This document shows, in pieces, positions 6,344-14,992 of a stretch of 33,975 nt of DNA. The notes under the pieces were generated by a model. The model did no database searches and was not told where the DNA came from. It worked only from the letters and a program-made list of their open reading frames with translations. This DNA is from Desulfobacula sp. GTDB lineage: Bacteria > Desulfobacterota > Desulfobacteria > Desulfobacterales > Desulfobacteraceae. Position 1 is the first letter of the stretch. Each line of letters starts with the position of its first letter. The position numbers were made by a program, and so were the translations under genes. The DNA is taken from contig NZ_JAUWQB010000035.1 in NCBI RefSeq assembly GCF_030611305.1, forward strand, positions 1-33,975, in the 5' to 3' direction.

Positions 6344-9300
6344 TCAGTTAAGGGACTGCCTGAAATGCATGATTCTGCCAAGGGCCAGATCGTATTCGTT
6401 CCAGTCATCAAGATACGAGCTTAAGGCCTCCCTGTAATGGTGGGATGCTTTTTCCCTGTTTTGATCTCCTTCTGCCCACAAGCCCAGCGCCGTGTGCAGG
6501 GTAATTAATTTTTCAGGTTTCTTCCCGGAAAGTTTAATCAGCTTACTTTCTTTTATTTTGGAAACAAGGTGTTTGCTGATAATGCTGTACCAGGGGTTAT
6601 GAATTTCGTTTGAAAATTTCGTTAAGTGTTCCATTGATTCGGATCGTCTTCCCATGATATTCAGCATTTCTCCTTTTAATAATCCCAGACTGAGGCTTAA
6701 GGCAGATTCACGGGTGGGTTGCTTAAAATAGGCATCAATAAAGTCAATTGCCTTTTGCCATTCACTGTTCGTGGCATGGTAAAAAGCGATTCTTCCGACA
6801 ATGGTCCTGTTTTCCGGCGCCAGTTCAAGAAGTTTGATATAGCGTTGGATTTTTTTTTCATGGCTCAATTTGTCCGACTCAAACTCGTTAATCAATGCCG
6901 CCATCGTTGCCCTGTGTCCGACTGCCTGCTTTCTGTATTCTCTGGCTTTCTGCCGGAATGCTTCAACATCCTTTTTGTGCGGTTGTTTATCTTCCAGATA
7001 TGCCGCATGCTCTTCCTGGATACGATTCAGCCTTGAAAAAGAAAGAAAATAAACCCAATTATTGATACCGGCACTTAGAATAGATTGTTTAAACATTTTT
7101 CGGGCAGTGTCCAATTCATTATTTTTTTCTGAAATAAGCCCTTCGATAAACAGTCTCCAGCTTTTTTCGTCCCGGTTTTCATATTCAATAAATCCGGGGC
7201 TCATTCTTTTTTTATTTTTTAATACTTTTGCAAGATAACCTAAAAATTCATCCCCTTCATACCAGTCCATAGTAAAAAAGCTTTTTGTAAGGCCATTGGT
7301 TTTTTCACGGGTTTTTATCCAGTCGATAATATAGAGCATTAGCCTGGATGTTGTGTTTTCCTGTTCGATCAAGGAAATGGTTTTAAAAAAATGCCTGCTC
7401 TTATCAAGATTCCCGGTACAATAATTCAGCATTCCTGCTGAAAACAGCAGGACAGGGTCTTTGCTTGTTTTAAGCATGGTTTCACATAGATCGGCAGCTT
7501 CCTTGAATTTATTTTCAACCGCAAGGCTGGTAATCTGTTCAAGTTTGGAGTTCAAAGAAAAATCAAGAACCCCATCCCAATGGGGTTGGCCTGTTTTAAT
7601 CGATTCAATAAACTTTGCCGGTCTTGAAATGGGCAGTATGAGTCCAAAATCTGATAAGGGCGTGGTAACCTTAAAATATTCACTTATCTGATCTGTCACC
7701 ACTCCGGATGCAATCCCGATGACACGGCCTTTGTCATTGATAGCAGGCCCCCCGCTGTTTCCTTTATAAATCGAGGAGTCCACCTGGATGATTTCTCTGG
7801 ATGTTCTTCTGACATGCCCCCTGGTAATACTTGTATTAATATGGTCATCCTGAGTACGGTTTCCTAAGGGGAATCCTAAGATTACCACAGGTGAGAGGCG
7901 CTGGATATCATCGGAAGCAATTGTTGTTTCAAGGGGTAAAGGTTTCAGGCTGGAAGGCAGCGCATCTATCTTTAAAACCGCAAAATCATTTTTAAACGGA
8001 GACTTTATTATTTCGCCGGTTTTTACAGAAGACCTTGGAACCCCGGCGATCCTCAGGTTGCCTTCGCCACCAGTGCTGTATGCGGATGAAAGATAATAAG
8101 AATCCGATAATTCCCTGCTGTTTCTTAGTGCCGGCAAACGGTTAAACGCTTTTTCTCCTTCAAACCACAAAAACATCCTGTAATCAAAATTAAAGGTTTT
8201 TTTAAAAATGGCATACCGGTTATAAACCTGGAAAAGGGAGATGTCATCAAGCCATGGACAGGCGACATGACGATTGGTTAAAAGATATCCGTTGCTGTCC
8301 ACCAGAAAGGCCGTGCCCTCCACCTTATTTTTATATATAATTTGTTGGGTATCAGACAGCCAGTATTCCACCAGAAGAAATGCAACAGAACTGGCATAGG
8401 ATTCAACAAAATTAGAAAGTACCACTTCTTTTTTGTTTTTATCAAAATTGACATACAGCCATGAGATGGCACCAAAGGCAATGATTCCCATAATAATAAA
8501 AATCAGCAGGACCACCACCTTTTTAAACCACCGTAATTCTTTGAGCAGCCCGGTTTTTTTTATATATGATGATGGCTTCCGGTCTGAATAAGGCAGCCGG
8601 TCTAAAATACGTGATAATGCAGACACCACTTTGCCCATGGTTTGAGGACGCAGGTCCGGGTCGTCCGACAGCATGATTTTGATCAGGACAGCAAGTTCAG
8701 GGTCAAGGCCTTTCAGTTCATCAACCTTTGAGGAAAAGTCTTTCAGGTTGTGGTCTGCGGTTAAAAGTTCAATAAATATTTTTCCAAGAGACCAGATACC
8801 GCTTTTAAAATCAATGGCCCTCTGGTTGATGATGTCAGGATGGCATTCAAGCAGTTTTTGCAGCATGGGACCATGGTGGGTTGCCCTTGCATTCAGAAAC
8901 CTGGAAAGCTTATAGTTGATTTTTATATGGAGATTTTTTGCTTTTTCTTTGGGGATCAGGATATCATCAAGAATCAGGTAGGGCATAAAATGATCAGCTT
9001 TATGTAACATATCAAGTACGGATGCGATATTGTGAAAAAGGGTGACCACCCGGCGCTGGTCATTCAACAGATCCGACATAAAGATAGACCCCCAATCGCT
9101 TGCATCGACCCATTCACTGACCCTGTACCAGAGCCCTTTACTGCTTTTTTTGATGGCATAATGCTGAACAAAATGCTCGGAAGGCAGTTTGTTCAGCTCC
9201 TTAAGCTCTGCCATGAGCCGATGGGCAATGCGGGTATCTACGCCGGATGTTTCTGTGAATAATCTGATGGATACCGGCTTTTCATCCTGGCTTTTTACGG

Positions 9301-9454
9301 CTTTGCAAACAAGGGAGGAGCGGCCTTCATGAATGATAGCCAAAATCCTGTAGTCATCAATATATTTTATACCGCCTACAATATGGCTGCCGCAGGCCGG
9401 GCACATTGTAATTTTTTGAGAGAGAATTTGTCCGCATGATTTACATTGTTTCAT
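6344..9454 (-). CDS. Zinc-ribbon / pseudokinase / transmembrane / trypsin-like protease / TPR fusion protein
   Basis: The protein has 1036 residues. An N-terminal zinc ribbon (C4, C7, C18, C21) is followed by a protein-kinase-like fold at about 35-285. The kinase is degenerate: the glycine loop has one Gly, the VAIK Lys is Arg64, the HRD and DFG motifs are absent, and the usual D-x-W-S-L-G reads GIWSLG. It is therefore a predicted pseudokinase. A single membrane helix at about 311-335 precedes an S1-type serine protease domain with a complete triad: His396 (TNRHVA), Asp490 (KNDFAVLKI) and Ser567 (GNSGGP). From about 615 to the end it is alpha-helical and TPR-like. Topology suggests a cytoplasmic N-terminus and a periplasmic protease with TPR tail. 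It resembles a DegP-like sensor-effector, but its substrate is unknown. The gene stands alone, with a 9-bp inverted repeat upstream. Confidence 0.8.
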   Translation of the reverse strand: MKQCKSCGQILSQKITMCPACGSHIVGGIKYIDDYRILAIIHEGRSSLVCKAVKSQDEKPVSIRLFTETSGVDTRIAHRLMAELKELNKLPSEHFVQHYAIKKSSKGLWYRVSEWVDASDWGSIFMSDLLNDQRRVVTLFHNIASVLDMLHKADHFMPYLILDDILIPKEKAKNLHIKINYKLSRFLNARATHHGPMLQKLLECHPDIINQRAIDFKSGIWSLGKIFIELLTADHNLKDFSSKVDELKGLDPELAVLIKIMLSDDPDLRPQTMGKVVSALSRILDRLPYSDRKPSSYIKKTGLLKELRWFKKVVVLLIFIIMGIIAFGAISWLYVNFDKNKKEVVLSNFVESYASSVAFLLVEYWLSDTQQIIYKNKVEGTAFLVDSNGYLLTNRHVACPWLDDISLFQVYNRYAIFKKTFNFDYRMFLWFEGEKAFNRLPALRNSRELSDSYYLSSAYSTGGEGNLRIAGVPRSSVKTGEIIKSPFKNDFAVLKIDALPSSLKPLPLETTIASDDIQRLSPVVILGFPLGNRTQDDHINTSITRGHVRRTSREIIQVDSSIYKGNSGGPAINDKGRVIGIASGVVTDQISEYFKVTTPLSDFGLILPISRPAKFIESIKTGQPHWDGVLDFSLNSKLEQITSLAVENKFKEAADLCETMLKTSKDPVLLFSAGMLNYCTGNLDKSRHFFKTISLIEQENTTSRLMLYIIDWIKTREKTNGLTKSFFTMDWYEGDEFLGYLAKVLKNKKRMSPGFIEYENRDEKSWRLFIEGLISEKNNELDTARKMFKQSILSAGINNWVYFLSFSRLNRIQEEHAAYLEDKQPHKKDVEAFRQKAREYRKQAVGHRATMAALINEFESDKLSHEKKIQRYIKLLELAPENRTIVGRIAFYHATNSEWQKAIDFIDAYFKQPTRESALSLSLGLLKGEMLNIMGRRSESMEHLTKFSNEIHNPWYSIISKHLVSKIKESKLIKLSGKKPEKLITLHTALGLWAEGDQNREKASHHYREALSSYLDDWNEYDLALGRIMHFRQSLN

Positions 9455-9479
9455 AATTGGAACTCTTTATCGATTTTTT

Positions 9480-9508
9480 AAGTTTGCATGAAGGGTAATT
9501 GCAAACTT
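9480..9508. promoter_or_regulatory. Perfect 9-bp inverted repeat upstream of the pseudokinase-protease gene
   Basis: AAGTTTGCA (9480-9488) and TGCAAACTT (9500-9508) form a perfect inverted repeat with an 11-base loop, 26 bases upstream of the minus-strand start codon. Neither strand has a T-run after it, so a terminator is unlikely. It could be an operator or a 5'-leader hairpin. Confidence 0.45.
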
Positions 9509-9625
9509 GAGTTAGCCATCATAAAGATGCGGTATTTTTCTATTTATAATAGGGTGGTTACCAAAGATAGTCAAGAAAAAGGCAAGGTTAGAAAGAGCCA
9601 GAGATCTGGCGGATCAAATTTATTT

Positions 9626-9654
9626 CTTGACAGTCTGTGAGAATCGTTCTATTC
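9626..9654 (+). promoter_or_regulatory. Predicted sigma70-type promoter of the thiBPQ operon
   Basis: A perfect TTGACA (9626-9631) and TATTCA (9649-9654) are separated by 17 bases. Transcription would start near 9661, about ten bases before the TPP riboswitch. The remaining gap from 9509 to 9625 shows nothing else recognisable. Confidence 0.6.
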
Positions 9655-9671
9655 AGTATTAAGAAAAAAAT

Positions 9672-9760
9672 ATTTGTGCGGGAGCATGATTGTCATGCTG
9701 AGAGGGGTTTGCCCGACCGTTCATAACCTGATCCGGATAATGCCGGCGGAGGGAACGAAT
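9672..9760 (+). ncRNA. TPP (thiamine pyrophosphate) riboswitch, THI element
   Basis: Highly conserved riboswitch segments are present in order: ATGCTGAGAGG (near 9695-9705), then AACCTGATCCGGATAATGCC (9725-9744) followed by GGCGGAGGGAACG. The outer arms ATTTGTG (from 9672) and CGAAT (to 9760) can close helix P1. TPP binding normally turns the downstream genes off. The next genes are a thiamine-type ABC transporter, as expected. Helix pairings were judged by eye. Confidence 0.93.
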
Positions 9761-9770
9761 TTATTATTAA

Positions 9771-9816
9771 CCACCCTCTGACGATCAGATGTTTTCGTTC
9801 AGAAGATGGTTTTTTT
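9771..9816 (+). terminator. Candidate intrinsic terminator of the TPP riboswitch expression platform
   Basis: CCACCCTCTGA (9771-9781) can pair with TCAGAAGATGG (9799-9809) apart from two C-A mismatches, and seven T residues follow (9810-9816). The 5' arm can instead form the small hairpin TCTGA-CGA-TCAGA (9777-9789), which would compete with the terminator. This fits a transcriptional ON/OFF switch. It also shows that the ATG at 9789 lies inside the control region and is not the start of thiB. Confidence 0.55.
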
Positions 9817-9833
9817 ATTTTGGAGATGAGACA

Positions 9834-10910
9834 ATGAAGCCAAAGATTTTTTTGATTATAGTATGCTTAGTACTGATCAGCCTTTTTGCCTGCTCAAAAG
9901 AAGACCAAGATCAGGATGAAGCACAAACGACAATAACTGAGACTCAAACTGTAACTATTATGACCCATGACAGTTTCAGTGTCAGCAAAGAGGTTGTCTC
10001 AAAGTTTGAAGCCAGGTTTCATGCAAAAATTATCATTCTGAAATCGGGAGACGCGGGAGAAGCGCTTAACAAGGCGATTTTATCGAAGAACAATCCCCTT
10101 GCAGACATTTTTTACGGGGTGGACAATACGTTTTTAAGCCGGGCACTGGATGCCCAAATATTTGTCCCTTACGCACCTTTGCACCTGGATGCGGTTGATC
10201 CGGTATTGAGGCTGGACGCCTCAAACAGGCTTGTTCCGGTGGATTTTGGAGATGTCTGTTTAAATTATGATATTAAGTGGTTTAAGGAGAAGAATAAAGT
10301 GCCTCCCGCCATGCTGGAAGATTTAATTAAACCTGCATATAAAGGGTTAACCGTTGTTGAAAATCCTGCAACATCTTCTCCGGGACTGGCGTTTTTGCTG
10401 GCAACCATCAGCCGGTTCGGTCAGGACGGGTATATTGATTACTGGCAAAAACTTAAAGCCAATGAGGTTCTTGTGACCAATGGCTGGAAAGAAGCCTATT
10501 GGGGAAAATTTACTGCAGCATCGGATGGGGATAAACCCATTGTAGTCAGTTATGCATCAAGCCCGGCTGCTGAAGTCTTTTTTTCAGAAACAAAAATTGA
10601 TGAAGCCCCTACAGGCATAGTGATTGAAAACGGATCTGCATTCAGACAGATTGAGTTTGCAGGGATTTTAAAAGGGACTTCCAACATGGAACTTGCAAAA
10701 AAAACCATGGACTTTATCCTGTCAAAAGATTTCCAGGAAGATATACCCTTGCAGATGTTTGTCTTTCCGGCAAACAAAACTGCCGAACTGCCGGATGTAT
10801 TTAAAAAACATGCCGGTATAACAAAGGAACCGGCATTTTTGGATCCCCAATTAATCGACACCAAAAGGGATGTCTGGATCAGGGAATGGACAGAAGAAGT
10901 ACTCCAATAA
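9834..10910 (+). CDS. thiB: Thiamine ABC transporter, substrate-binding lipoprotein (ThiB/TbpA-like)
   Basis: This 358-residue periplasmic binding protein is predicted to capture thiamine, TMP or TPP. The chosen ATG at 9834 follows a strong GGAGATGAG (9822-9830). The upstream in-frame ATG at 9789 lies within the riboswitch terminator. The N-terminus is a lipoprotein signal ending LISLFAC, so the mature protein would be membrane-anchored. The body matches the iron/thiamine family (THDSFSVSKEVVSKFE, DIFYGVDNTFL, LDASNRLVPVDFGDVCLNYD). Specificity is supported by the TPP riboswitch upstream. The 3' end overlaps the thiP start by 25 bases, so the three genes form one operon. Confidence 0.92.
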   Translation: MKPKIFLIIVCLVLISLFACSKEDQDQDEAQTTITETQTVTIMTHDSFSVSKEVVSKFEARFHAKIIILKSGDAGEALNKAILSKNNPLADIFYGVDNTFLSRALDAQIFVPYAPLHLDAVDPVLRLDASNRLVPVDFGDVCLNYDIKWFKEKNKVPPAMLEDLIKPAYKGLTVVENPATSSPGLAFLLATISRFGQDGYIDYWQKLKANEVLVTNGWKEAYWGKFTAASDGDKPIVVSYASSPAAEVFFSETKIDEAPTGIVIENGSAFRQIEFAGILKGTSNMELAKKTMDFILSKDFQEDIPLQMFVFPANKTAELPDVFKKHAGITKEPAFLDPQLIDTKRDVWIREWTEEVLQ

Positions 10911-12556
10911 AAAAAAGGTTGCATATTCACCCCTATGCTCTGGCCGGCCTGGTTCCGGCCTGCTTTTTCCTGCTTTTTTATTTTTATCCCTTGTCCGGGA
11001 TTTTTTTGAAAAGCTTTTTCCAAAAAGGAAAGATAGATCTCTTTTTTCTGGATCAGGTCTTCGCCTCATCAAGGATGCTAAAAATCATTTGGTTTACCTT
11101 ATGGCAGGCAGGGCTTTCAACTTTATTAACTCTTATTTGCGCGCTGCCCTGCGCCTTTGTCCTGTCCCATTATGCATTTAAAGGGAAAAAAATAATTAAA
11201 ATTCTGGCTTCAATTCCATTTGTCCTCCCTGCAATTGTTGTGGCGACAGCACTTCAGGCTTGCTTTGGGAAAAATGGAATTTTTTTTGGGTTAAAGCTTG
11301 AACATCCGCTGGCATTAATCCTTCTGGCCCATGTCTTTTATAATTTTTCGGTGATGCTAAGGATTATTACAGGGTTCTGGTCTTCTCTCCAGGGTCGGAT
11401 CAGAGAAGCTGCCATGGTGCTGGGGGCCAGTCCTGTACAGGTATTTTTAACCATTACCCTGCCGTTATTAAAACCCGCCATATTTGCAGCGTCAACTCTG
11501 GTGTTTATTTTTTGTTTTTCCAGCTTTGGGATTATTCTGATTCTCGGGGGGCCTGGATTTTCTACGATTGAAGCAGAAATATACAGACAGGCCGCACATT
11601 TGTTTAACCTTCCCTTGGCATCTTTTCTGTCTTTAATTCAAATCGGGTTTACCTTTGCCTTGATGTGGATCTATACCTCGTTTACAAAAAGAGCCGCCAG
11701 ATTTTCTCCTGATGCTGAACAGGCGAATCTTAGAAAACCGGTTCACCTGTGGGAAAAAATGATCATTGCAAGTGTTATCATTTTTATCATCCTGTTGTGT
11801 GTTGTCCCGTTACTGGCACTTGTGATGAAGTCGTTGATCCATAACAATCAATTGTCATTTATTTTTTATAAAGCGCTGTTTGAGAATACGTCAGACTCCA
11901 TATTCTATATCCCGCCGGTTCATGCCATCAAATATTCTTTTCTGTTTGCAGGATCAGCCTTGGTGATCGCCGTTATCACGGGCGTGTGTGCTGCATTTTT
12001 TATCCGGTTCTGTGACCGGAAGATAGACAATAGATTGACATCATTTTTTGATCCCATTTTCATGCTGCCCTTATCCACTTCTGCTGTTACATTAGGGTTT
12101 GGGATTATTATAACCCTTGATAAACCGCCATTAAATTTAAGAACTTCCATTTTTTTAATTCCCATTGCCCATGCCCTGGTCGGGTTCCCATTTGTCTTAA
12201 GATCAATCCTGCCGGCGTTAAGGTCGATTCCTGAACAGCTTACTGATGCTGCATCCATGCTGGGGGCATCCCCCTTGAAAATATTTAAGGCGATTGATCT
12301 GCCGCTTATTTCAAAGGCTCTTGTGGCCGGTGCAATCTTTGCGTTTACCATCAGCCTGGGGGAGTTCGGGGCAACTATTTTTACTGCAAGGCCTGAAACA
12401 CCCACCATTCCGGTTGCTATTTACAGATTTCTGGGTCAGCCGGGAGCCATGAATTATGGACAGGCCATGGCCATTTCAACCATATTAATGATAGTGACGG
12501 CAATCGGTTTTGTTTTGATTGAAAATTTTAGAATAGGAAAATCAGAAGGATTCTAA
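10886..12556 (+). CDS. thiP: Thiamine ABC transporter, permease (ThiP)
   Basis: This 556-residue inner-membrane protein is a duplicated binding-protein-dependent permease with about twelve hydrophobic segments, the usual ThiP size. The two cytoplasmic EAA loops that contact the ATPase are clear: REAAMVLGASPVQVFLTITL in the first half and TDAASMLGASPLKIFKAIDL in the second. The start at 10886 overlaps the end of thiB and leaves a short basic N-terminus (KKRLHIHPY) before the first membrane helix. The stop codon shares one base with the thiQ start. It forms the channel for thiamine uptake with thiB and thiQ under TPP riboswitch control. Confidence 0.93.
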   Translation: MDRRSTPIKKRLHIHPYALAGLVPACFFLLFYFYPLSGIFLKSFFQKGKIDLFFLDQVFASSRMLKIIWFTLWQAGLSTLLTLICALPCAFVLSHYAFKGKKIIKILASIPFVLPAIVVATALQACFGKNGIFFGLKLEHPLALILLAHVFYNFSVMLRIITGFWSSLQGRIREAAMVLGASPVQVFLTITLPLLKPAIFAASTLVFIFCFSSFGIILILGGPGFSTIEAEIYRQAAHLFNLPLASFLSLIQIGFTFALMWIYTSFTKRAARFSPDAEQANLRKPVHLWEKMIIASVIIFIILLCVVPLLALVMKSLIHNNQLSFIFYKALFENTSDSIFYIPPVHAIKYSFLFAGSALVIAVITGVCAAFFIRFCDRKIDNRLTSFFDPIFMLPLSTSAVTLGFGIIITLDKPPLNLRTSIFLIPIAHALVGFPFVLRSILPALRSIPEQLTDAASMLGASPLKIFKAIDLPLISKALVAGAIFAFTISLGEFGATIFTARPETPTIPVAIYRFLGQPGAMNYGQAMAISTILMIVTAIGFVLIENFRIGKSEGF

Positions 12557-13272
12557 TGGAAAACGAACTTGTCCTTGAATATATCAATAAAAAATTTGAT
12601 GATGGAAGTCTTATTCTGAAAGACATTAATTTAAGATTACAGCCGGGTACGAAACTGTCTGTCCTTGGCCCATCCGGAAGTGGAAAAACCACATTATTGA
12701 GACTCATCGCCGGGCTGGAAAATCCAGATTCAGGCACTATTCTGTTTAACGGACAGCCAATGAATGACTGCCCTGCCCATAAAAGAAATTTTGGTATGAT
12801 GTTTCAGGAATTTGCCCTGTTTCCCCATCTGAATGTGTTTAATAATATTGCTTTTGGCCTGAAAATGAAAGGCATGGATAAAGCAGGAATAGCATCACGG
12901 GTCAAAGAGATGCTTTCGCTGACAGGCCTTGAAGGCTTTGGAACTCGACATATCGATGATCTCTCCGGCGGTGAACGCCAGAGGGTGGCCTTGGCCAGAA
13001 CACTGGCTCCCCAGCCAGGCTTGCTGATGTTGGACGAACCCTTAAGCTCCCTTGACAGGATATTAAGAAAACGTCTTTTAAAAGAACTGACAGATATTAT
13101 TTCAGAGCTCAACATCACAACGATTTTTGTCACCCATGACCATGAAGAAGCTTTTGCCGCAGGCGATATGATTATTATCATGAAGCAAGGGGAAATTGAG
13201 CAGAAAGGCACACCTGATGAACTTGTCCAAACCCCGAAAAATGAATGGGTTAAAGAATTTTTAGGACTTTAG
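12556..13272 (+). CDS. thiQ: Thiamine ABC transporter, ATP-binding protein (ThiQ)
   Basis: This 238-residue ABC ATPase energises the uptake system. Walker A is GPSGSGKTT (38-46), the Q-loop lies in MMFQEFALFPHLN, the signature is LSGGERQRVALA (136-147), and Walker B is LLMLDEPLSSLD, followed by the His switch in FVTHDHEEAF. The protein is short and lacks the C-terminal regulatory domain found in MalK-type ATPases, as is usual for ThiQ. Its ATG overlaps the thiP stop (TAATG), which implies translational coupling. The stop lies 12 bases from the convergent thiolase-like gene, and no terminator is evident in the gap. Confidence 0.92.
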   Translation: MENELVLEYINKKFDDGSLILKDINLRLQPGTKLSVLGPSGSGKTTLLRLIAGLENPDSGTILFNGQPMNDCPAHKRNFGMMFQEFALFPHLNVFNNIAFGLKMKGMDKAGIASRVKEMLSLTGLEGFGTRHIDDLSGGERQRVALARTLAPQPGLLMLDEPLSSLDRILRKRLLKELTDIISELNITTIFVTHDHEEAFAAGDMIIIMKQGEIEQKGTPDELVQTPKNEWVKEFLGL

Positions 13273-13284
13273 AATCGGAAATTA

Positions 13285-14781
13285 TTATGCCAAATCGGCA
13301 ATATTCATATTTATGGAAGAATCAAAGCGAATATTTACTTTTTGTCCAACCCTGTTTTTTAATGTGAGCTGTTTAAAGATATCCGGATGGTTTTGTGTTC
13401 TGGCGATAAATCTGAAATTGTCCCGGGTTTTTCCATAAAGCACAGCATAAGAGGGCCTCTGATCCAATGAATAGATAATAGTATAGGTTTCAATGGTTCC
13501 AGGACCGTTGACCTGATGTTTGATTATTATTGGATCATCTCCGGTAAAACAATCTTTCTGATCTGTTACATCATGGTCTTTGAATTCACCCTTTGAAGGC
13601 TCAGACCCATAGACGCCGGCCGCATGTTTATGCATAAACCAGCCAAGGGCCGTGACAAGGCCGTTTGATTTTTCTCCAATGGAAATCTTTTCAGCAAGGG
13701 TTGCCACCCCGTGGAGGCTGTAATTATTACCAGGTCCTCCAAAAAAGCTAAGTCCTCCGGTCAGGGTGAGTGATCTGGGGTCGTCCTCTTTTATCCCGAT
13801 CATTTTTTTTGCTATGGAAACAGCACAGGGAAAACATGAATAAAGATCAAAACAATCCAGGCTTTCCAAGGGCACGCAGGATCTTGCCAATGCTTTTTCA
13901 ACAGCGACTTTTAAAGGCGGGCTTGATGTGAAGTCAGATTTTTCAATCATAAAGCGCTGCCGGTCTTGAGCATACCCTCCGCCAAGGAAATAGACGATTT
14001 GCCGCCCCTTTTGGGAATATTTTTTAGCTGTCTCTTCTGACATTAATATTATTGCCGCACCCTGATCAACAGTAACAAATGAATTCATGAACTTGGTATA
14101 GGGGAAGGCAACGGGCCTGTTGGTCGGGCCGGGTGTGATGATTTCTCCGGGGGATTTCATGGATTTCGTCCAGGCATAGGGATGATCCACAGCCGTCTTG
14201 CTGAATTCAGACCACATCTTTCCGATTTTCATCAGGTAAGGTTGCAGATCCAGGCCGGATGCGGCCCATAGTGCAGTCTCAAAAAGCGGGAACCCCTGTA
14301 TGGGATGTTCAATACCATGTTGATTTTCCAAAGGGGTAGAACCGATAAGATCATCTCCGGTATAATCTTCTGGTATGCCCCTGAACAAGGCGTTTTCAAC
14401 TCTTTTTGAATTTTTATCTCTTTGAACGTAGGCTTCAGCGCCCACAACAAGAACAGAATCCAGTTCATTGCGGGCAATCATGCCGGCAGCGATGTTGATC
14501 ATCGTCTGGGGAGAGTTACCGCCAATCCCGGAAACATGGGTGAATTTTGGTGCTGCACCCAATTTTTGGGCAAGCTGTCTGGCAGGCGATGTGTAGTAGT
14601 GGCTTAATGTCCGGACGACCATGATTCCGTCCAGATCAGTCAGAACCTTCCCTGACTCCATCCTTTCAGCGGCTCTTTGGGATGCTTTGCTCATCAATCC
14701 CATGGGATCCTGCGGCGTTCTATTCAATTCTTTCGGCTGAGTGATCTGGCCCCATCCCGCAACAGCAACTCTTCGTTCCAT
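13285..14781 (-). CDS. Thiolase-like protein (acetyl-CoA acetyltransferase superfamily, TLP1/SCP2-thiolase-like)
   Basis: This 498-residue thiolase-fold protein has a C-terminal extension of about 90 residues (from TIETYTIIYSLDQRPSY) that resembles the OB-like domain of mycobacterial thiolase-like proteins. The usual nucleophile Cys is replaced: the segment reads SGIGGNSPQT with Ser90 at the Cys position. The HEAFA motif reads DLYSCFPCAV, and the Cys-Gly-Gly-Gly end motif is absent, replaced by a GGPGNNYSLH stretch. Normal Claisen chemistry is therefore doubtful. Related proteins are annotated acetyl-CoA acetyltransferases. It is divergent from a crotonase gene 211 bases away, so the two may share acyl-CoA metabolism. 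AAGGAT lies upstream as a weak ribosome binding site. Confidence 0.8.
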   Translation of the reverse strand: MERRVAVAGWGQITQPKELNRTPQDPMGLMSKASQRAAERMESGKVLTDLDGIMVVRTLSHYYTSPARQLAQKLGAAPKFTHVSGIGGNSPQTMINIAAGMIARNELDSVLVVGAEAYVQRDKNSKRVENALFRGIPEDYTGDDLIGSTPLENQHGIEHPIQGFPLFETALWAASGLDLQPYLMKIGKMWSEFSKTAVDHPYAWTKSMKSPGEIITPGPTNRPVAFPYTKFMNSFVTVDQGAAIILMSEETAKKYSQKGRQIVYFLGGGYAQDRQRFMIEKSDFTSSPPLKVAVEKALARSCVPLESLDCFDLYSCFPCAVSIAKKMIGIKEDDPRSLTLTGGLSFFGGPGNNYSLHGVATLAEKISIGEKSNGLVTALGWFMHKHAAGVYGSEPSKGEFKDHDVTDQKDCFTGDDPIIIKHQVNGPGTIETYTIIYSLDQRPSYAVLYGKTRDNFRFIARTQNHPDIFKQLTLKNRVGQKVNIRFDSSINMNIADLA

Positions 14782-14992
14782 AGCAAAAGAAATCCTTATT
14801 CAAAATCAGGTTTGTACAAGTGTTGCGTAAAATATATGATTTGTCAACTTTAATGGATACCACCATTCTTTGTGTTGTTATGATCACCTTTTTTTGATAT
14901 TTGCTCTGATATAAATAATATTAGCCCGTTTTGTTGACTAATAATTGTTATACGGAAAATAAAAATTCAAACCGCAGAAGGAAACAGGGAAT
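14782..14992. other. Intergenic region between the divergent thiolase-like and crotonase genes
   Basis: This 211-base AT-rich gap must hold both promoters. A TTGACA on the minus strand (14853-14848 region) is visible, but no convincing -10 hexamer sits at the right distance. An 8-bp palindrome TTGTACAA lies at 14812-14819. No repeat or RNA gene is seen. Confidence 0.3.

Noticed and set aside
9789-9833. Upstream ATG as the start of thiB
   Set aside because: It lies in the riboswitch terminator, has no ribosome binding site, and would put 15 extra residues before a clear lipoprotein signal.
11920-12408. 162-residue minus-strand frame
   Set aside because: It lies wholly inside thiP on the other strand and shows no family motif.
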